In this document: one piece after another, positions 1-16,183 of the stretch
How the letters are laid out: every line of letters starts with the position of its first letter
Numbering within the stretch: position 1 is the stretch's first letter
Source of the DNA: Paraspadella gotoi
Taxonomy: Eukaryota; Chaetognatha
NCBI GenBank assembly: GCA_051294375.1
Contig: CM119265.1
Span: forward strand, 6,036,227 to 6,100,226
DNA: 64,000 nucleotides
Reading direction: 5' to 3'
Translations under genes and position numbers: made by a program
Notes under the pieces: model-generated
Seen by the model: only the letters and a program-made list of their open reading frames with translations
Told to the model about the DNA's origin: nothing
Databases searched by the model: none

Positions 1-569
1 CAATGGAGGAACCGAGAAAGGTGATAAAGGCAGATTACTTGGGATCCGTTCAAGTGCCCAAACCGACCGGAATGGAAGTATTGTCTCCAGCTATTGAGAA
101 GCTTTCGTCGCGCGTCCCGGTGGAGAGGTGGCAAAAAGTGGAGGTCGCAGTTGCACCCTCTACTGTTCAGGTCATCGACGCCGGGTCGTCGCCGAGCGCG
201 GGCGAAACCATTGCAGAGTGTCGTGTACGTTACTTGTCCTTCATGGGTATAGGGAAAGATGTCTCGATGTACGCCTTTATCATGGACACGTCGGAGGAAG
301 CTTTCATTTGTCACGTATTTCACTGCGCCCCGTCGGCGGCCTTTCTTTGCAAGACGATCGAGGCCGCGTGTAAACTGCGTTTTCAAAAAATTATTGATCG
401 AGAAGCAGGCAAGCGGGGCTCCGGAAAGGAATCCCCCTCGAGTACCGGTAGCTACAGTCTTTTGAGCCCAATCGGAGGATCCAGCCGGTCCGGAATCGGC
501 AGTTCTCTGAAGGAGGGCGTTAGAAGTATGTTTAACAATCTTTCCCAAAAACTTAAGACACCACAGTGA
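1..569 (+). CDS. APBB: APBB/Fe65 family adaptor, C-terminal PTB domain (3' end of gene)
   Basis: The open frame from the window edge to the TGA at 567-569 encodes 188 residues. It begins in a phosphotyrosine-binding (PTB/PID) fold: the first strand reads KADYLGSVQVPKPTGM, followed by an ECRVRYLSFMGIGKDV strand, an AFIMDTSEEAFICHVF strand and a C-terminal helix ending AACKLRFQKIID. This order and wording match the second PTB domain of Fe65/APBB proteins, which binds the NPxY tail of amyloid-precursor-type receptors. A Ser/Gly-rich tail of about 50 residues follows. The WW domain and first PTB domain expected in the family must lie upstream of the window, so the ATG at position 3 is probably an internal methionine and not the start. 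Family call confident; which APBB paralogue is unknown. Confidence 0.85.
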   Translation, partial: MEEPRKVIKADYLGSVQVPKPTGMEVLSPAIEKLSSRVPVERWQKVEVAVAPSTVQVIDAGSSPSAGETIAECRVRYLSFMGIGKDVSMYAFIMDTSEEAFICHVFHCAPSAAFLCKTIEAACKLRFQKIIDREAGKRGSGKESPSSTGSYSLLSPIGGSSRSGIGSSLKEGVRSMFNNLSQKLKTPQ

Positions 570-1914
570 CTTCATTTTAAAGAATTCACTTCATCTCGTT
601 CGGGATGTACTTTAAAATTATAATGCATTATTGCTTGCTATTCGCCTAGTCCTTGATTTAAATGTAAATTTCCGTTTTATCAATGAAAGAATGAAAATAA
701 CAGTATTTTTTTTTTTTGCTATCGTGATTGAGGCGCTTCCTTGTCGCTGCGAGTTATTCATCTGAAAAAAATTGCGTCATCGTATATTATGTGCCTTCTA
801 TCCTATTATCTGTTTCATAAAAGGGCGTGATTTTTCACCGCTTAGGACATTTTTCTTTCAACCGAAGAGATTCCATCAAACCCCAAAAGCAAATCCCTGG
901 CTCTTTTAAATAATACGATGATGATTTGTCTGCTCGCGTTAGTATAGTGTAACCAAATTATTGTTTAAGGTTTTCTAAATCACAGAAATAAATCCCAACT
1001 TTTAACTTTTTAGCTGTGTTTCGACGAAATAATGTCGATCCCAACTAAAAAAATTTACATTGCTTTTAAACTCTTGTTCTTGTGATCTTGTGTTTTTATA
1101 CCTTTGCACACCTCCGTTTCTAATACTGTTTTGTAAAAGGTTTCTAAAATCACTCCCCAGATATTTTTATTAGTATTAGTTCCTGTCTGTCCGGCTAATC
1201 TGCCAAAATATTTTTTTTAATTCAAATTTTCGATCACAACAATCCTCTTACCTAATTAAAATCGCATGGATCTCTTTTTCGTCACCGTATATATGTTTGT
1301 GTCCTTGTAAGACTCAATAGTGTTTATATAAAATACGGTTTGACATCTTATACATTATATATCAGAGATCATTTCTATGTCCACTAACATATACTGTTTT
1401 AATCACAAGCAGATATGATTGAGTGCCCGAAATGGCACCGGCGAAGAACGGACGCTTGAAGCTTCCTTTGAAAAAGACTAACACCAAAAATTATCGATCT
1501 ACGAGGAAAACTTTTTTAAAAAATCAAAGATCTGCCTTTCCCAAAGTCTTTGAAAATTTACTCTAGTCCAACCCGTTTGTACGAGCTAAGAACTCAAATC
1601 TATATAAATTTACCTTCTACTGTATACATTCGTAAGCCGAATAAATCTGCAACAAATCGTAACATATCTCATACCAATTTGCCACGAAATTAAAACCAAA
1701 ATGAAGCATATGAATAGACAATCGAAGATTAAGAGCCCATATATAGTTGTTTTGAACGGTAAGGATTTATATTTTTTAATATATATATTACATAACTACT
1801 GAATGTTTTTGAGAGACCATTAACCAAAAATAATTTACGTCGATGGAACTCGACAAACAATTTTAAATACATTGTACTTTTCAGCATCGCGTCGGTAGCC
1901 AATATCATCCCAAA
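570..1914. other. Intergenic region after APBB
   Basis: AT-rich sequence without convincing coding content. It should hold the APBB 3' UTR and the upstream region of the zinc-finger gene. A pyrimidine-rich acceptor (AG at 1883-1884) precedes the zinc-finger ATG, and the frame is open from 1885, so that gene may have further 5' exons here that I could not identify. Confidence 0.6.
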
Positions 1915-7215
<5,301 letters not shown>

Positions 7216-7866
7216 GAGGGGTACGCCGTCGGCGTAGACTCCGAAACTGCCGTCGTGGGCGCAACGGCTTTGGTATCTTGGCCGGATACTTACGACATTG
7301 AAGTCAAAGATTCGCAGCATCCGCCAGCCGTCAAAACTAGTTCTTTCGAGAGTCAAGGAGAGTCGCGAGGAGCAGTCGCGCTGTCATCCGCTCGTCGAAC
7401 TCACCTTATGCGAGCGCCCCGAGCCGTCAGCTCCGTTGGATCCTTTGGCAGCGCTTCGTCCTGCAGCCTGGATCTGCCCGGAACCTCCGGCACACATCGC
7501 CTCTCCCCCAATTCTCCAACCTCCCCGCGGGGACCTTCTCCCTCTACTCCTTCGACTTCGCCCAGTCACTTAGCCCTCCGCCGCGGCGCTATGCATTTTC
7601 GCAGCTCCTCAACCAACACCACGAGTTCGACAACCTCGGGCATGTGCTCCTTGTCCTCAGTCGACTCACTGGAGGAGGCGGCTGGCTGGCCGACAATCGA
7701 TGAAGGCGGCGATCGGGAAGAATCCTCGGAGAGGATCGACGTTAGGCCAAAGTTTCCCCTGTTGGCGCTTCTTAAGGACGAGGACGGCGGCGGTTCGATC
7801 GATCAAAAAAATAAGCCGACCGACTCTTTGAGTTCGTCAAAAAATAGGGATTTCCAAGATTTGTGA
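7216..7866 (+). other. In-frame coding-like extension downstream of the zinc-finger TAG
   Basis: Directly after the TAG at 7213-7215 the same frame stays open for 216 codons to a TGA at 7864-7866. The extension is GC-rich and Ser/Thr/Pro-rich (runs such as SPNSPTSPRGPSPSTPSTSP), just like the rest of the protein, and quite unlike the AT-rich 3' sequence that follows. It contains no other stop. I see no well-formed short intron that would remove the TAG while joining the same frame. Options are translational readthrough, a nonsense allele or sequencing error, or an unusual intron. Confidence 0.6.
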
Positions 7867-8678
7867 GTTTTATTTTATTTTCCTCCTAGATTCTTCCCAA
7901 TTCTTTTTTGTTTGTGTCAATCCATCCAGTTTTTTAAAAAAACCCAAAAACCGTTGATATTATATCTGGCATGAAAAAAAAACTCTTTTCTCAGTGAAGA
8001 TAGCTTTTGGTGTTAGGTGCCTCTTTCTCTTTTCCCTTTGTTTCCTTTGATGTTGCGAAGTGGACACCTTTCTCTACGATATACTTTGTGCTAAGCTCTA
8101 TGCATACCGCGTACCCAGCTTGTTTTACTATACCTTTTTCTGTCCCTTCTTTTTCTATATCGCTATTGCACATTGTTATAAATGTATTCATGTTAAAAGG
8201 ATACAAAGTTGTTCATATCTATTTTATATTTCCTTCCCCCTTGACAAACTCATCTAGGAATTCAATGTTGCTCATCATACCATGTCCTGGCAATTCTTAT
8301 ATAAGATTTTTTCTAAGTCACGTTTTCATGTGAGAAACCTTTTTTGTTATTTGTGCACACGACGTGTAAATGTGATCGATGAAAACAAAAAAAAATCTTC
8401 TCTTGAATATTTCGAGACGAATCTAGTTTATTCTCCGTCAATTCTCGTGATATTGTTATCCTTTCCTCGCTTTTTTGACCTTCGTTTATCTCGATTATTT
8501 TTTAGATAATGACTCGGTAGCCTTGTTGCAAACTATTACATTATCACCACGAATAAAATTGTTACTGTTACATATTTCGATTTATATTTACTGACGTTAA
8601 ACCTTAAGAGCGTCGAGGTTAATAATAATTTTCAAGTTAGCTATTTTTAGGTTTCCATAAGCTACTATCTTCGTCAAT
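7867..8678. other. Intergenic region, zinc finger to NHL gene
   Basis: AT-rich, with pyrimidine-rich stretches. The frames open here have poor composition and are not convincing genes. The end of the region contains an acceptor-like TTTTTAG (AG at 8649-8650), 28 bp before the next ATG. Confidence 0.5.
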
Positions 8679-11565
8679 ATGCAATCTAGCGATAAAACGC
8701 TCACCCGTGCTCTTCAACTAGAAAATCGTCTTTCCTCCTTGATAGACATGACGGAAAAAGCTGAGGCCATGGTGAGGACCCGACGAAACGAGGCGTTGAC
8801 GAAGCTCGAAGAGTCCTATGTTGAACTTGCGAAGCGCAGAGGAGCCATGACGACGCAGATCCGAGCTGCGGCCGGGGTTAAGTCTAAGTCTCTAGACCGG
8901 CTCAAATGTTCGCTCGTCGCCAGGAAAATCGAGCTGGAATCGGTAATGGCCAACTGCCAACAACTTCAGCGCGCAAACAACCTCGAGAAAGAATCGCAGG
9001 TCCGATACAAGCTGGACCGATTCCTGCTCTCTTCCGATCTTGATTTCGAGTCCGAGTTGGCCAATATTAATCTTTGGTCTCATCTCGAGTTTTATTCCCA
9101 AAATGTCAGCCTCGGTCGCGTCGAAACGGGATTCATCGACGAGAGCTCTCTTCGTTTTCGCCACCAGCCAGAAGATACCGTGGCTCTAGAGTCTGGCGGT
9201 CGTGTCATATTAGACGTGCTATTCTCGACCCATCCGGTTCCAGCCTCAATGTCGGATTACGACTGGTTACTTGCTGTCAAACAACAGGCCGCCAACAGTT
9301 TAAGCCTTCGTGTGGAATCGAAGTGTCAAGAAGTTGTCGAGTTTGTTTTCTTCAAATTCACCAAAGTCGTCCCCGATGGGTTTCAGGCTTCGTTTTTTGG
9401 CCAGGTTAAAGCGCTTGGGGTACACAAAGTTTTCATTCTTGTAGACGATGAGCCCATAGTCGAAACACCGATTCATTTAAAGTTTGGCGACGCGACAGTG
9501 GATTCGATGGAGCTCGGAATCGTATCGATCGAAAATGGAGTCGCGACTCCCGTTAACGGAGAGTATAAAGTACCGGGTATCTTTCGCAAGTACGGGCCGC
9601 GCGTTTTTAAGGGCAGGGCGAAATTCTTTGACCAATCGCCCACAGAGAAAATTAAGGAAGAGTCTTTTTCGATTTCACAAGCACAAAATACTACAAGTCA
9701 AAAACTTGACAAGTATGTAGGGGGTGTTTAGTTTGAAACGATTATTACAGTTTAAATTTTCAAGTAAACCATTTCGTTATTATGATAGTAGTGAAGGCAC
9801 AAGTTTTAACATGAATCATATTTGATGTTATATTTTTTATACAATGTATAGAATGGAGATAGTCTACTAGCTCTAGTTTTACAGTTAGTCAACCCTTTAA
9901 TCATTTACTTTTTTCATCTGCTTGGACCGTAAATGACAAAGCATATCGCATAAAATGTTTACCCTCTTTTATCCTCCTCGTTTGTATACAATAAAAACTA
10001 ATTATTTAATTTATTGACTATCTGTACAATTATAATAATAAATATAGCTATCCAAATTAAGCACCCCTTCCCCAACTTTAAGTTTGTTTGAAAATGGTTT
10101 AAACGAAACCGATTCACGTTTAGGAAATAGTGATTCCTCGTCAAAAAGTACAGTGATTGGTTTGGAAGCAGAACACGAAGAATTACAAATAGAAAAATCC
10201 CATTCTCCTGGGTACGATAACAAGTGCGAAGCGACTCCCGATAAATTTATGCCTTTTCGACAACAAATTTCAGGGATTTGTATAAAGAAAGATAAGTCAT
10301 CTAATAATCCCAAAGACGTCAATGGTGTCAATGACCTGTTGCAAAAACCGAGCAACCTGACAACAAGGTCAAATGGAAGTATCTTTAAAGAGCAAAGACT
10401 AGAAAACGATAGGACTCAGTGCGATGGCGAAGCAACTGAAATAAATGAAAAATTACCTTTATTTGCCCGAAAAGAAAATGGTGTCGAAGATAAAAAAAAT
10501 AATACAAATAGAAGTCAGCATTCTTCCTCTGAGGGCCGCATAGTCTCCGATGCTCTGAAAACCTACCTTCAAAGATTTCTGAAACATCAGAACAAAGATA
10601 GCGTCCGAAATATAAATCCCTCTTCTCTGGAAGTTTCATCTGGCATCAAAAACGAAAACCTCAACCTCTCTGAGCTATTTCGCGGAAAGCGAGAAATCAT
10701 AGCCACCCGTCGAGGAACCGTCGGCCAAACCGGTGCGGGAAAGTTGGACTATCCCATCGGGATTTGTGTCGACGACGAACCTGACGGAACCGAAAATCTT
10801 TACGTCTGCGACTCGAAGTGTCATAGAGTCGTGGTTTATTCCAAATCCGGACAATACATACGTTACATCGGGAAGCGCTGCCTCGATAAGAGCTCCTGGA
10901 AGCCCGAAGAGTTTCATCGTCCTTCGGGGGTAGTCTGTACTGGCAGATTTGTTTTTGTCAAGGATCTTTATCGTATTCAAAAGTTTGACCGCGAAGGTAA
11001 TTTTCTCCTTTCTTTTGGTGCCGAGGAGCTTACAGAACCCTACGGGCTCATACTTAACAGCTACGGACACTTGGTCACCGTCGACGTTCGGGAAGGTAAA
11101 CCCTTTATCTGTATCTTCAACCAAGACGGGCGCTTGCAGCACAACCGCGTTCTTAAAGCTCTCGACGACAGAGACATCATTGCTCGTCTTGGCATTGATC
11201 CCAAGGGCTCCAAGTGCCGTTTCTTGGGGATTCACTCGGACCAGATTCACGTCGTTGATCTGGGTTTAAATAAAATCTTCGTCTGCGACTACGACGGAAA
11301 TTTCATTTCTGTGTTCGGCTCCGGTGGTCGAGGGGACGGCCAGTTTCAGGACGCCGCCGGAATAGCCTTTGACTCGGCAGGCAATTGTGTCGTAGCGGAT
11401 TCTAGAAACTGCCGACTCAATGCTTTCGACGCAAAGGGAAATTCGCTTGGGGTTGTCAGGACGACTGACAGCGCCAGGCGACCGTCGTCCATCGCGATTT
11501 CCAGAGCCGGCGATTTATTTGTTTGCAGTATTTGGGAAAATTGCGTCAAAAAGTTTTCATTTTAG
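8679..11565 (+). CDS. TRIM-like coiled-coil and NHL-repeat protein lacking RING and B-boxes
   Basis: Two exons, 8679-9712 and 10083-11565, join across a GTATGT...TTAAG intron with matching phase, giving 838 residues. Residues 1-115 are a basic, heptad-rich coiled coil like the region after B-boxes in TRIM proteins. Residues about 150-330 form a beta-rich segment that could be an Ig/filamin-type domain. A polar linker follows. From about residue 550 there are about six NHL repeats (for example LDYPIGICVDDEP with LYVCDSKCHRVVVY), enough for a six-bladed propeller. NHL propellers of Brat and LIN-41-type proteins bind RNA or protein. An in-frame TAA lies just upstream of the ATG, so no RING or B-box precedes it in this exon. 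A role as a post-transcriptional regulator is inference. Intronless upstream exons encoding a RING cannot be excluded but none is visible. Confidence 0.8.
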
Positions 11566-12007
11566 CTTTAATTTAGCACTACCCTAGATTAAATATAAAT
11601 TCAGTTTAGAAAATGAATCAACTGAAGAGATGAGATTATATACCACAAGTCAATGTTTTTTCTGGACGATCCTTTTTGTTGTCTTTTAGACGGAATTCGT
11701 CTTTGAACTTCGAACATCGTAGAGTTATGGAATTTTTTTGGGTTTGCAGGTGTTGCTGTATTAATTACTGTACTTGTTAAAAATTATTTATTCGTGAGAT
11801 AAATTCAATTCATTCATCATGAATCTTTCTGATTACATTTATTGTGCGTTTTGAAGGGACTTAGAGTGATAAGCAAGTGTTTAAGTTTGACGAGAATTTT
11901 CTCTGTAACAATGTCTATAGCCGTAACACATCTAATGGAAATATTTGAATAGATAAGGGAAAAAAAATATTTTACAGAATTTATTGATAGGCCTATGTTC
12001 AATTATT

Positions 12008-12463
12008 CAGTCATGTGCAAAAAAATCGGGCCACTTTACATCTTTGAAAATCAGATTATATACTTAGATTTTTTTTTATTTAAAAGTAAATTTGACTTTA
12101 TTAAAAGATGAACAATTTGGTATAAATTAAAATAAAATTGCTATTATGTAAGTGGGACAGAGCTCTAGACGGACCGACCGACAAGTGAGTGATTGTTGCT
12201 CCGCGAATACTCGCGGCGCTTCTAAAAATATGATGATAGGTTAATGTTTCTGAAGTTTTAAAATAAAATTTGATTTTCTTTTTTGGTTTTGGAACATTCA
12301 AGTTTAAGAAATTATATATTTAAACCATTTGACCGATTGTAATTAATTTATATAAATTATTTTTTTTAAATTTTATTTCTCTTATATAATTTTTTAAAAT
12401 AATTTCATGGAGTGTCTGGAATATTAAGTTAAAAAGTGGCGCGTTTTTTTTTGGACATGAGTG
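12008..12463. mobile_element. Tc1/mariner-like miniature element
   Basis: A 456-bp segment with imperfect terminal inverted repeats. The left end reads CAGTCATGTGCAAAAAAA and continues to GGGCCACTTT. The right end, read inwards on the minus strand, is CACTCATGTCC, then an A-run, CGCGCCAC and TTT. TA follows the right end. Ends of this CAGT-CATG-CCAC pattern are typical of Tc1-type elements. No transposase is present. Confidence 0.6.
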
Positions 12464-12692
12464 TACCTTAGAATTTTAGATTTGTTTTTAGATCCAGTTA
12501 TTATTGGCGTGCGGAAATCGATACACTTTTTTCTAATTAAAAGTATTTAAGTATAACTCTTAATTATCCAAATTTTTAGGTCAAATCTATTTAATAATTC
12601 AGATTTATTCATAAATAAATCTCAATCATCATGCCAAAACGAAAAGCTGACGGTTTGATCCGCCAGACAAATATTCGAGATTAGTGTTAGGC

Positions 12693-14513
12693 TAAATTTT
12701 ACTTTCGCCGACCCGCGGTAATTTAATTACCCTAACCTTAACCACCCCTAACCACCCTTAAATTACCCTTAACCCCTCCCTAACCCCGGTCGGTGAAAAT
12801 AAAAGTTAATAAAATAAAATAAAAGTCTCTTAATTGTTTATACACGTGATGGTTATTCATTATTGTTATATAGGAAAAAAATACAAACATATTTTTTTAA
12901 TAAAATATAATATTTCAGTTTTTGATGATTCACCAAAAAAAGTTAATTGGGTAATTTTACTATTCGACGTCCGCAAACAACCAGCGGTCGGTGGTTTGTT
13001 AATCCATTTAATTTAACGTAATCTCAGTATGCGCAGTAATACAAATTTTATAATTATTAATAAGTTTTAAATTTATTTTAAATGCTATTTTATGTTTGAG
13101 GTAAAAAATTATTTGTTTACGTACAATGAGTTTAAAAATCATAAATTTCGGCTTTAATATGAGCCTTCAAGAGCGCAAAAACAAACTAAATTGTAAAACA
13201 AATATTTTTATACCCTCTTTCTTAAAAGTTCAAAGTCTGTAAAAATAATTGTTTTACAAATATCTGAAATTTATGTTTCTTAATAAAACTTGTTGTATAT
13301 AAACAATTTATTTTTTACTTGCTATAAAATAAAAAACAATTTTAAACAATTAATAATGGTTAGCAATTGGGTTAGGGGTGATGAGGGATTAAGGGTAGTT
13401 AGGTTTAGAGAAGGTTTAAAAATAAAATTTGTAATAAAAAGTTTTTTTACCCTTTTTAGTATCCTTTATTTTTCCGTTGCGATATTTTTATACATGGTGA
13501 CAATTTTACAAGCGCCGGTAGAAATACGCTGTCATTTGCAAACCAGTGGTGATTTCATTGATTTTAAAAATTAGTTAAGTAGAACATATTAAAGTCATTT
13601 ATGTATTCAAATTTTATATTAATCAGTTAAGATATGCCTTGGCAATGAGTGGAGAAAGTTGGCTTGTAAAATCGGGTTTCATTTTCAACTCACTGTTTTT
13701 AAATTCAATTTTTTTTCAACTTCTAGCTTTTTTTAAACAAAGTATTTATTAAGATATTAACAATATTAATATCCTCAGAAAGCCCTTTAAAAATGAAGAG
13801 AATGATATACTTATGAAAGCTCTAACATAAAAATTAAGCTGCCCAGCCTTGGTTCAATTAAGAGAGTCAAAAGTTAATTATCTAAAATTTCAAATCTTTT
13901 TTTAAAATATATGACTTGATTAAATTATTATAACATAAAATATTATTATTAAATAAGTATCATGAAAGAGCCTGAATTTAAGAGATTTAGGATAGCCAAT
14001 CACAATTTGATAAAAATTTTAAATTTACCCTGCAGCTATTGATTTTTGGAAATATGTCTTGTTTTTGAGTATCCTAATTGAATTAAAGCTGGGCCGGTTA
14101 AATTTTATACTACAGTATTTGCAAGTATGTATTCTCTTTAGATTTGAAAGGGCTTTCAAAAGATAATAATATTAATATTATTTTATTTAAAATTTCTTCA
14201 GAAAACTTACTGAAAGTAAAAAAAAAATTGAATCTAAAAAAGTGAGTTAGAAAATAAAACCCGATTTTACAAGCCAACTTTCTCCACTCATTGCCAAGGC
14301 ATATCTTAACTGATCAATATAAAATTTGAACACATAAATGACTTTAATATGTTCTACTCAACTAATTTTTAAAATCAATGAAATAACTACTGGTTTGCAA
14401 ATGACAGCGTATTTCTACCGGCGCTTGTAAAATTGTCACCATGTATGTCGCTCATAAGAAGCAAAAAACAAATAACCGACCGCAAAATCCTGGTCGGCGA
14501 ATGTAAAAATAAG
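12693..14513. mobile_element. Element(s) bounded by TTTTACTTTCGCCGACC ends
   Basis: At 12693 the sequence AAATTTTACTTTCGCCGACC begins a block rich in degenerate CCCTAACC/ACCACCC units. A related inverted end, GGTCGGTGAAAATAAAA, follows at about 12787. A better inverse match, GGTCGGCGAATGTAAAAA, ends near 14513, just outside the fold-back repeat. Either a short element and a long composite are nested, or the outer pair bounds a 1.8-kb element. The same ends recur at 16740 and 17131. Boundaries are approximate. Confidence 0.5.
13490..14446. repeat. Large fold-back (long inverted repeat)
   Basis: The left arm begins ATACATGGTGACAATTTTAC at 13490. The right arm ends with its complement at 14446. 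The outer about 200 bp of each arm are near-identical, for example GATATGCCTTGGCAATGAG in the left arm and its complement around 14290. Similarity then decays but can be followed to about 13890 and 14050, leaving a short loop. Transcribed, it would form a long hairpin. Confidence 0.8.
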
Positions 14514-14595
14514 CCAGTTATACTAGCGACAACTGCTAGTTGTTAAAATTAAAATTAAAATACAATAATCCCAAAAATTTTGATATAAAAAAAAA

Positions 14596-15339
14596 ATGTC
14601 TGGATGATCAAATCATGATCTCAAAGAAACATTTACCACGACTAAAAAAACAACGGTGGTCACGACAAGTACAACTGCAACTGAACACAGCCAGCTAAAG
14701 AAATCAAAGAAGATTGGTTCTCAGTCGGCTTTCACCGAAAAGATCCAGTCTGTCCAGCATTCCGCTTTTTCTTCGGAAGTCGGAATGAAATCAAAGAAAG
14801 GTCAGGGCGTTCCTGCGATGTCTTTTGCTTCGATCTCCCCGATGGAAATGGTCATTCAGCCTGGGCCTTCCAACACATCAAGGAAAGCTCCTTCAAAGAT
14901 TTCGACCGTCAAAGCTATCAGTCATTTCGGAGATTCGTTGTCATCTTCCAACTTTGCGATAGCACCTTCACTCGCTAAGGCACCGTCAGCTAAATCCAAG
15001 AAGTCTGTCGTAGGAAAGTCGATCTGGCTTGTCTACCATAAAATCGGTCGTCAAGACGCTCGTCTCATGGGAGTTTACACCTCGCCCAAGGGAGCGCTGA
15101 AGAATGCGACCGCTATCATGGATAAGGAAACCGGTTGCGCTTGGCGTCAAATGCCGCAGTTGTTCGAAGACATCAAGGATTATAGCTCCAACATTCGATC
15201 CGAGGAAGGCGTTATCTTTGAAGTAAAGCAGAGAGAGGGGGTTAAAATAGTTGTCTCGTTTAAGCAAATGCGTCTTAACGAAAACCTTTCGGGGATGCGA
15301 GAGGAGGAGGAAGAAGAAGACGACGACGACGACGCTTAG
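14596..15339 (+). CDS. Orphan protein with acidic tail; in-frame TGA at codon 4
   Basis: I do not recognise this protein. The ATG at 14596 reads Met-Ser-Gly and then hits a TGA at 14605-14607. After it the same frame is open for 243 codons to a TAG at 15337-15339. The first in-frame ATG after the TGA is at 14785, which would give 184 residues. The N-terminal part is Thr/Ser/Lys-rich. A compact segment from SIWLVYHKIGRQDARLMGVY to VSFKQMRLNE looks like a folded domain. The protein ends in an acidic tail of five or six Glu and then Asp residues. It has one exon, GC-rich codon use like neighbouring genes, and lies between transposon patches. It could be a real gene using the downstream ATG, a readthrough or error case, or a decaying gene. 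Confidence 0.55.
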
Positions 15340-16183
15340 TTGGAAGTAATTTTAGGAGTGGCGACAAAATGGAAATGCGTTTACACGCCGCTCGTAGCAA
15401 AAAGCACTTCATGAAACCCGGTTTTAATGATTTACGGTTTTATAATTGCCCTTTATTTTTATCTTTTTTGTGAACTATTTTGCTTTTTTATTGCCGATTA
15501 TTAAGCTAAAAATTGTGACGAGGCGCCGTTGCAAAAAGTAACATTCATTTCGTGATTTTTATTTCCAATTACTTCGTAGATTTGACTAAGTATTTTTCTT
15601 GCGGATTCCTAGAATGCAACTTTCCTCAAGTTTTAAAGTAATCTTCAAATATTTTTTTGATTGGAATATGCGCGACTCAATTCAATATCAGCGAGTTTGA
15701 CTTAGCATTTTATACTTAATTATAAAGGCTGAATAGTACTTTATTCACGATTATTTATTTTGCCAAACTTTTCTTTTTAGCTCGTTTGTGTAATGACTAA
15801 TTATAAGGACCAAAGGTTGACCTTAATAGTTTTTCAATGTTAAATAAACATCCCTTATGACTATTGTCCATAATTTAATATGCATTATGCAATAAGCGTT
15901 AAAAATCCAATCTAGGTTCCGAATGAATTTATTAAAACGTTTCATACTCCAACATTTTTTGACAGTAGGAAATTGCAAATACGGACCAAGAAATATTTAC
16001 TTGCGTAATAAAAATGTTCAGTGCACACAATGACATCTATAAAACTTGTAAATCGTAAATATGCAAAGACTGAAAGAGTTTCTTGCTTCAGATCCACATG
16101 AAAATAGACTAGATATAAGCCATGTTAGAAAGCATACAATCGCCAATGTATAGAATATTAAAACGAATCATTTCCTATTACTT
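15340..16183. other. Intergenic region between convergent genes
   Basis: AT-rich sequence between the orphan gene (plus) and the exchanger (minus). It should contain both 3' UTRs. I see no gene or recognisable repeat. Confidence 0.5.

Larger units (their letters stand above)
11566..14595. other. Transposon-rich intergenic region
   Basis: This AT-rich 3-kb stretch holds no gene I can support. It contains a Tc1-like short element (12008-12463), an element with CGCCGACC-type ends (from 12693) and a large fold-back repeat (13490-14446). The frames open at 12834 and 13290 fall inside repeats. Confidence 0.7.

Noticed and set aside
12720-12790. Telomere-like CCCTAACC tract as an interstitial telomere
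   Set aside because: Units are degenerate and bounded by transposon-type ends shared with 16740, so a mobile element is the better explanation.
13290-13574. 94-codon plus-strand frame
   Set aside because: It overlaps the CGCCGACC-type element and the left arm of the fold-back, and its composition is non-coding.
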